A stretch of DNA of 64,000 nt from an uncultured Bacteroidales bacterium (lineage in GTDB: Bacteria; Bacteroidota; Bacteroidia; Bacteroidales; Muribaculaceae), in the NCBI GenBank assembly GCA_902760865.1, contig CACWID010000006.1:62001-126000 (forward strand). The letters run 5' to 3'. Below are positions 58,586 through 64,000 of this stretch, piece after piece. The notes under the pieces are model-generated. The model searched no databases and had not been told where the DNA came from. It was given only the letters and a program-made list of their open reading frames with translations. Numbering within the stretch: the first letter of the stretch is position 1; each line of letters opens with the position of its first letter. A program made the translations under genes and the position numbers.

Positions 58586-61500
58586 ATGAAGAGATTATTA
58601 TTTTTCATGACCGCCGCGATTTTGGCGATGTCATTGTCGGCCGCTCCCGTGGACCAGGCAACGGCAATGAGGAAAGCGCAACGTTTTCTGACCAACGAGT
58701 ATTATGCAGGCATGTACATGTCACCGACAGCAACCCAACCGATTCTGCTGAAGGCTGAGATGGGCGAAGCAAAGATGCTCGGTCCCGTTTACTACATCTT
58801 CAACACCGCCACCACCTTTGTGGTAGTGGCCGGTGATGACCGTGCCGATGAGATCCTGATGGTCGGTGACCGTCCCCTGAAGAATATCGACAACCTGCCC
58901 CCGGGTCTGCAGGACATGCTCGGACAGTACAAGGATCAGATTTCTTACCTCAAGATGAATCCCAACATGAAGTCCAGCACCCTGATGGCCAACCCTGCCG
59001 GCACCAAGCTTCGCGCCGGCACCTACGGCCCGCTGCTGACCTGCAACTGGGACCAGGAGGCACCTTATTATAATCAATGTAAGTTCGGCAGCTATCAGTG
59101 TCTGACCGGTTGCCCCGCCACGAGTGCATCGATGGTATTCTACTTCTGGAAGTACCCGACAGCCGCCACTCCCGCAGTGCCCGGTTACAAGTCCACCATC
59201 AGCTACTCGAGCTATGGTTCGACCAGCTACACCCACTCGGCACTGCCCTCGACCACATTTGACTGGGCCAACATGCTGGACAGCTACACCGGCAGCTACA
59301 CGACCGCCCAGGGCAACGCAGTGGCCACGCTGATGCACTATGTGGGCCAGGCCGAGCACATGGGCTACGGTACGAGCGCTGCAGGCGGTAGCGGTGTGAG
59401 TGTTGACAGTGTGAGCAACATTCGCAACGCTTTCACCTTCTTCGGCTACGACGCCAGCACCACGCGCTTCGTCAAGAAGACCAGCGCCTATAGCGGCGGC
59501 ACCACGCTCTACACCGACACCCAGTGGGCAGCCCTGATCCAGGAGGAGATGGCCGCCGGCCGTCCCATCGTCTTCTGCGCCGTGAGCAGCAATGCCGGCG
59601 GACACGCCTTCAACGTCGATGGCTACCGCAGCAGCGACAACAAGTACCACATCAACTTCGGTTGGAGCGGTGACGGCAATGCCTGGTGCTCATTGAACGC
59701 CTTCGGCTACAGCAGCTACAACTTCAACGTATATCAGCAGATGGTGATCGGTATCCAGCCGCCCAGCGGCTCGACCGCTACCCCGACGCTGACCGTCAAC
59801 CCCAGCACCCTGAGCTTCAGCACCACGGCCGGCCAGACCGTGACCAAGACCTTCACCGTTACCGGCACTAACCTCACCGGCAACGTGACCCTGAGCAAGA
59901 CTGATGCCAACGGTGTTTACACCATCTCGCCGACCACCATCAGCGCCAGTGCCGCCGCCAGCGGTGCCACCGTTACCGTGACCTACAATCCCACGGCCGC
60001 CGGCACCCACTCGGGCACCATCACGATTGCCAGCAGCGGTGCAAGCAGCAAGACCGTCAGCCTGACAGGTACTGCCACTGCTGCCGCTCTGGAGACCTAC
60101 ACTCCCGTGATGAGCGCCGCTAACAGCAGCTATATCACCACCAACAGCTTCCGCGCCAACTGGACGGACCAGACCCCCAGCGCCAACGTGGCCAGCTACA
60201 CCCTGCAGGTTACCGAGAAGGGCAGCACTCCCGCTACCAGCCAACTCGCCAGCATCGACCTGAGCAGCGTGACGCAAGTCACCAACTCGGACGGCTACCT
60301 GACCGACGTGTCCAGCAACATCGCCAGCTACCTGGGAACTGGCTGGACCGCATCGACCTACGTATATGCCAACACCGGCATGCTCATCACCGGCGGCAAC
60401 CTCGTTTCGCCGACCTACAGCCTGAGCGGCTACAGCAAGGTGACCGTTAAGGTAACCGCCTACTCCTACTACTCGAGCTACTATGGCAACGCTACCCTGA
60501 GCGTGGCCACCAACAGCGCCAGCAAGACGCAGGCCCTGACCGACAACAGCACCGAGTACACCTTCGTTCTCGACTGTGCCACCAGCGACAAGGTGACCAT
60601 CGGTTCGACGAGCAACTACATCAGCGTCAGCAAGATCGAGATCTATGCCGGCGACACCAGTGTCAACACGTTTGCTGCCAGCGAGACTGGCGGTGAGACC
60701 AGCCGCACCATCACCGGCATCACCAACAAGTACTACACCGTCAGCAACCTGAAGGAGGGCGGCACGTTTGTATATAAGGTGAAGGCCATCTACACCGACG
60801 GCACCTCGAGCGCCTGGAGTAACGAGCAGGAGGTAACCCTGACCCAGGCCGCCGTTGCCACCCCGACCCTGACCGTCACCCCGACCAGCCTGAACATGTC
60901 AGCCTACACGGGCGAGACCGCTACCGCTACCTTCAAGGTAACGGGTGCTGACCTCACCGGCAACGTGACGTTGACCAAGAGCGGTTCGAGCGTCTTCAGC
61001 ATCACGCCGACCACCATCACGGCAGCCAATGCCGCCAACGGTGTTAACGTGACCGTGACCTATGCTCCCACCACTACCGGCACCCAGACGGGCACCATCA
61101 CCATCGCCAGCTCGGGCGCCGAGAGCAAGACCGTCAGCCTGACGGGTACCGCTACCGCCGCACCCATCACGACCTACACTCCCGTGATGAGCGCCGCCAA
61201 CAGCAGCTACGTCACCAGCTCGAGCTTCCGTGCCGACTGGACCGACCAGACCGCCAGCGCCAACGTGGCCAGCTACACCCTGCAGGTGAACGGCCAGGGC
61301 GGCTCTACCCCGGCTACCACCACCCTGCTGGGCAGCATCGACGGCAGCCAGTACACCGGCAGCTACAAGACCATCACGCTGACCTCACCGTGGGGCGGCA
61401 GCAATGTGAAGGGCGGTAACAGCGCCGTTTACTTCACCAAGAGCGGCAAGATCACCTTCACCATCCCCTCGGGCTACAGCAATGCCACCTTCAGCGTGAA

Positions 61501-63136
61501 GATCAAGACCGTGAGCGGCACCTATGGCACAGGTAACGTGACCGTTGCCTCGACCAAGACCTCGGCTGTGGGCCACACCTTCGCTAAGGGCGAGACCTAC
61601 ACCTGGATCGTGACCGGTAGCGCCGGCGAGGTCATCACCCTGACCACCACCGACAGCAGCTACTCGCCCGACATGTCGCTGATTGAGGTCTATGCCGGCA
61701 ACACCACGCTCAACGCTACCGAGACCGGCGATGCTACCGCACGCACCATCACCGGTATCACCAACAAGTACTACACCGTCAATAACCTGACGGCCGGTGC
61801 CACCTATACCTATAAGGTAAAGGCCATCTACACCGACGCCAGCGAGAGCGCCTGGAGTAACGAGCAGAGCGTCACCCTGAAGGAGGAAGAGCCCGCCGCA
61901 ACGCCGACGCTGACGGTAACCCCGACCAGCCTGAGCATGACGGCCAACGTGGGCGCCACCAAGACCGCTACCTTCAAGGTAACGGGTGCTGACCTCACCG
62001 GCAATGTCACCCTGAGCCTGAGCGGTGCCAGCGTCTTCAGCATCTCGACGACGAGCATCACCGCAGCCAATGCCGCCAACGGCGTGAATGTGACCGTGAC
62101 CTACGCTCCCACCGCCTATGGCACGCAGACGGCTACCGTCACCGTGGCCAGCTCGGGCGCCGAGAGCAAGACCGTTGCCCTGACCGGTAACGCTACCATC
62201 CAGAAGGCAAATCCCGTACTGAATGCAGCCACCAACATCAGCGGCACGAGCTTCACCGCCAACTGGACCCACGATGTGGATGCATCGGTTGTATCGAGCT
62301 ACACGCTGTATGGCACGCTGACCGCACAGCCCGGTGGCGATGATGAGCCCACGACGACCCTGCTGGGCACCATCGACGGCAGCAACTACACCGGCAGCTA
62401 TGCCACCGTCACGCTGACTTCGCCCTGGAGTGGTACCAACGTCAAGGGCGGTAACGGCGCCGTTTACACCAAGAACAGCACCTCGAGCTGGTGGTGGAAT
62501 TCGACGACGACCTATGGCTACATCTACTTCACGATTCCTTCGGGTTACACCAATGCCACCTTCACCGTCATGATCACTACCGCCAACACCAGCTATGGTA
62601 CCGGTAACATCACCGTGAAGTCGGCTTCGACCGCAGCAGTTGGCCACACCTTCGCTAAGGGTGAGACCTATGCCTGGACGGTAACCGGCAGCGCTGGTGA
62701 CAAGATTGCCATCTACTCGACCGACAGCAGCTACTCGCCTGACATGACGCTGATCCAGGTATATGCCGGTACGGCTTCGCTGAATGCCACCGCAACCGGT
62801 GACAACACCGACTTTGTGATCACCGACATCGAAGCCGGCAGCACGGGCATCACCCTGAGCAACCTGGTTGAGGGCGGTACCTACTCCTACTACCTCGTTG
62901 CCAACTATGTGGACGGCACCACCGCCACCAGCAACACCCAGGAGGTAACGCTCGTCAGCGTGAACATGGGCAACCAGACCGCTATCAACTCGATTGCCGC
63001 CGACGGCGACGAGATTGAGTCGGTAACCTATGTAAACATGAACGGTGTACAGAGCAAGGAGCCGTTCGACGGCGTCAACATCGTGGTAACCCGCTACCGC
63101 AGCGGCGCTGTCAAGAGCAGCAAGGTGCTCTACTAA
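58586..63136 (+). CDS. C10 family (streptopain-like) cysteine peptidase with repeated Ig modules and T9SS-type tail
   Basis: 1516 residues. Signal peptide (MKRLLFFMTAAILAMSLSAA), then an inhibitory propeptide (about 21-145) and the peptidase domain: Cys176 in QCLTGCPATSASM, His340 in NAGGHAFNVDGY, and Trp360 in NFGWSGDGNAW, as in SpeB and interpain A. Three Ig-like modules of about 100 residues (near 399, 757 and 1105; LTVTPTSL...ASSGAESKTVSLTGTAT) alternate with Fn3 (FRANWTDQTPSANVASYTL) and jelly-roll modules (about 915-1030 and 1258-1385). The end VTYVNMNGVQSKEPFDGVNIVVTRY...SSKVLY, given in pieces, is a T9SS-type sorting region. Predicted exported protease of host or dietary proteins. Complete. 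Confidence 0.92.
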   Translation: MKRLLFFMTAAILAMSLSAAPVDQATAMRKAQRFLTNEYYAGMYMSPTATQPILLKAEMGEAKMLGPVYYIFNTATTFVVVAGDDRADEILMVGDRPLKNIDNLPPGLQDMLGQYKDQISYLKMNPNMKSSTLMANPAGTKLRAGTYGPLLTCNWDQEAPYYNQCKFGSYQCLTGCPATSASMVFYFWKYPTAATPAVPGYKSTISYSSYGSTSYTHSALPSTTFDWANMLDSYTGSYTTAQGNAVATLMHYVGQAEHMGYGTSAAGGSGVSVDSVSNIRNAFTFFGYDASTTRFVKKTSAYSGGTTLYTDTQWAALIQEEMAAGRPIVFCAVSSNAGGHAFNVDGYRSSDNKYHINFGWSGDGNAWCSLNAFGYSSYNFNVYQQMVIGIQPPSGSTATPTLTVNPSTLSFSTTAGQTVTKTFTVTGTNLTGNVTLSKTDANGVYTISPTTISASAAASGATVTVTYNPTAAGTHSGTITIASSGASSKTVSLTGTATAAALETYTPVMSAANSSYITTNSFRANWTDQTPSANVASYTLQVTEKGSTPATSQLASIDLSSVTQVTNSDGYLTDVSSNIASYLGTGWTASTYVYANTGMLITGGNLVSPTYSLSGYSKVTVKVTAYSYYSSYYGNATLSVATNSASKTQALTDNSTEYTFVLDCATSDKVTIGSTSNYISVSKIEIYAGDTSVNTFAASETGGETSRTITGITNKYYTVSNLKEGGTFVYKVKAIYTDGTSSAWSNEQEVTLTQAAVATPTLTVTPTSLNMSAYTGETATATFKVTGADLTGNVTLTKSGSSVFSITPTTITAANAANGVNVTVTYAPTTTGTQTGTITIASSGAESKTVSLTGTATAAPITTYTPVMSAANSSYVTSSSFRADWTDQTASANVASYTLQVNGQGGSTPATTTLLGSIDGSQYTGSYKTITLTSPWGGSNVKGGNSAVYFTKSGKITFTIPSGYSNATFSVKIKTVSGTYGTGNVTVASTKTSAVGHTFAKGETYTWIVTGSAGEVITLTTTDSSYSPDMSLIEVYAGNTTLNATETGDATARTITGITNKYYTVNNLTAGATYTYKVKAIYTDASESAWSNEQSVTLKEEEPAATPTLTVTPTSLSMTANVGATKTATFKVTGADLTGNVTLSLSGASVFSISTTSITAANAANGVNVTVTYAPTAYGTQTATVTVASSGAESKTVALTGNATIQKANPVLNAATNISGTSFTANWTHDVDASVVSSYTLYGTLTAQPGGDDEPTTTLLGTIDGSNYTGSYATVTLTSPWSGTNVKGGNGAVYTKNSTSSWWWNSTTTYGYIYFTIPSGYTNATFTVMITTANTSYGTGNITVKSASTAAVGHTFAKGETYAWTVTGSAGDKIAIYSTDSSYSPDMTLIQVYAGTASLNATATGDNTDFVITDIEAGSTGITLSNLVEGGTYSYYLVANYVDGTTATSNTQEVTLVSVNMGNQTAINSIAADGDEIESVTYVNMNGVQSKEPFDGVNIVVTRYRSGAVKSSKVLY
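59778..62198. repeat. Three near-identical Ig-module repeats in the peptidase gene
   Basis: Copies at about 59778-60078, 60855-61158 and 61897-62198. Copies 2 and 3 share exact runs, for example around 60936-60966 and 61975-62005. The following non-Ig module (61328 onward and 62362 onward) is also repeated. Points to duplication or gene conversion within the gene. Confidence 0.75.
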
Positions 63137-63175
63137 GCCTACTCAAGTTGATTAGAACTTAATCATCACTCATTG

Positions 63176-63208
63176 TGAGGGCGGCCCAAGTGCCGCCCTC
63201 ATTTTTTT
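63176..63208 (+). terminator. Terminator after the C10 peptidase gene
   Basis: TGAGGGCGGC (63176-63185) pairs with GCCGCCCTCA (63192-63201), loop CCAAGT, followed by seven T. A classical rho-independent terminator 40 bases after the stop. Confidence 0.9.
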
Positions 63209-63230
63209 AAGCAAGAATTAAAGCACAACC

Positions 63231-63263
63231 TTGCAGACGTCTCAAGATTTTTGATTACATTTG
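63231..63263 (+). promoter_or_regulatory. Predicted promoter of the LRR gene at the right edge
   Basis: TTG at 63231-63233, 22-base spacer, -7 box TACATTTG at 63256-63263, ATG 39 bases later. Confidence 0.55.
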
Positions 63264-63302
63264 CATATTATAAATGATTAACCCTATAAATCAGCCACAA
63301 TT

Positions 63303-64000
63303 ATGAAAAATATAATGTTCACACTTGTTTTCTTCCTGGGGACGTCGTGCTTGGCAATGGCCCAGTCTTTTGTTGTCGATGGCATCAATTATGGGGTTAC
63401 AGGCAACGGTGAAGTAGCGGTACAGAAAAACGACTATTCCGGTGTTGTGAACATCCCCGAAACGGTTGCCAATGAAGGCACGATTTATCGCGTCACCGCC
63501 ATTGCAGACAGAGCCTTCGAGAACTGTTACTCCCTTACCAGTGTGACCATCCCCAACACGGTGAAGTCCATAGGCTATGCAGCGTTCTACTACTGCAACA
63601 ACCTGACCAGTGTGGCCATTCCTAATTCGGTGGAAAATTTGGAAGGCTATGTATTCTTCTTTTGTGAAAAACTGGTTACAGCTACAATCGGTGACCGAGT
63701 GACCGAAATCAAGGACCATGCATTCTACAGGTGCAATGCCCTCAAGCACCTGACAATAGGCAAAGCGGTTACCACAATCGGCCCGATGGCGTTCTACTCC
63801 TGCAAGGCCTTGCAGCAGGTCACCATCCCCAATTCGGTGGTTACGATTGGCCAAGAGGCCTTTGAGTCCTGCTCAGCATTAACCAGGCTATCGCTTGGCA
63901 ACTCGTTGACAACGATTGAATTAGCTGCATTCAGTTCTTGCACGTCGCTGGCCGATATCAGGTTCCCGAATTCACTTGTTTTTATCGGAGCCAATGCCTT
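63303..64000 (+). CDS. BspA-like LRR surface protein, 5' part (cut by window edge)
   Basis: The frame is open from the ATG at 63303 to the right edge (232 codons). Signal peptide MKNIMFTLVFFLGTSCLAMA with a Cys at position 16 but a better cleavage after AMAQ, then the BspA N-terminal block (VVDGINYGVTGNGEVAVQKNDYSGVVNIPETV) and LRR_5 repeats (CYSLTSVTIPNTVKSIGYAAF, CSALTRLSLGNSLTTIELAAF). The 3' end and any anchoring domain are outside the window. Fifth LRR protein here and the only one on the plus strand. Confidence 0.85.
   Translation, partial: MKNIMFTLVFFLGTSCLAMAQSFVVDGINYGVTGNGEVAVQKNDYSGVVNIPETVANEGTIYRVTAIADRAFENCYSLTSVTIPNTVKSIGYAAFYYCNNLTSVAIPNSVENLEGYVFFFCEKLVTATIGDRVTEIKDHAFYRCNALKHLTIGKAVTTIGPMAFYSCKALQQVTIPNSVVTIGQEAFESCSALTRLSLGNSLTTIELAAFSSCTSLADIRFPNSLVFIGANA

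Overview
The window is a chromosomal segment of a Bacteroidales bacterium, most likely a gut member of the Muribaculaceae/Prevotellaceae group. The evidence is Bacteroidetes-type promoters (TTTG, about 20 bases, TAnnTTTG) in front of many genes, a fused MurF-alanine racemase, a DUF4492-cydAB operon, a PorE-like type IX secretion component, several proteins with T9SS-type C-terminal tails, and five BspA-like leucine-rich-repeat (LRR) surface proteins. The genus cannot be fixed from the sequence alone.

Layout, left to right. 1-1202: 5' part of a bleomycin-hydrolase-type aminopeptidase (minus). 1496-8303: minus-strand envelope-assembly unit (DUF6242-like lipoprotein, DUF6089 barrel, UppS, BamA, two OmpH/Skp chaperones). 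8304-9108: non-coding, holding a palindromic element inside 24-base inverted repeats. 9109-16183: secreted T9SS-tail protein, RibD, PrmC and a giant LRR-dockerin-SusE-like protein. 16363-19394: DUF4492-CydA-CydB. 19507-26007: small secreted protein, DUF2027/Smr protein, a DUF4143 ATPase with operator-like repeats, a YgjP-type metalloprotein, TrpS, inositol-phosphatase-like protein and an Lrp regulator. 26401-32981: two LRR proteins and an OPT transporter. 33233-38876: secreted protein, PorE-like lipoprotein, a UDP-glucose dehydrogenase homologue lacking catalytic residues, aquaporin and DUF4332. 39112-46165: tightly packed minus-strand operon (GSCFA, MurF-Alr, LRR protein, TadA, esterase, asparaginase). 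46319-47083: a RAYT-type HUH transposase gene enclosed by palindromic repeats, next to tRNA-Ser(GGA). 47387-50642: SF1 helicase and secreted endonuclease I. 50726-53422: four-gene 2-oxoacid:ferredoxin oxidoreductase operon. 54015-58282: lipoprotein, membrane pyrophosphatase, DUF2461. 58586-63136: large C10 (streptopain-like) peptidase. 63303-64000: start of a fifth LRR protein.

Functionally the window mixes envelope biogenesis (BamA, OmpH, UppS, MurF-Alr, PorE-like), microaerobic/anaerobic energy metabolism (cytochrome bd, 2-oxoacid:ferredoxin oxidoreductase, ion-pumping pyrophosphatase) and a large secreted/surface repertoire (LRR proteins, C10 peptidase, endonuclease, esterase).

The three most notable observations are: (i) a transposase-bearing palindromic element at 46319-47083 and a co-linear, gene-less relative at 8619-8882 whose main hairpin shows compensatory base changes; (ii) a Ugd homologue in which the catalytic Cys, Asn and Glu positions are all altered; (iii) an LRR protein fused to a dockerin pair and SusE/SusF-like domains. 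Intergenic regions also hold several dispersed palindromes and CTAG-rich arrays.
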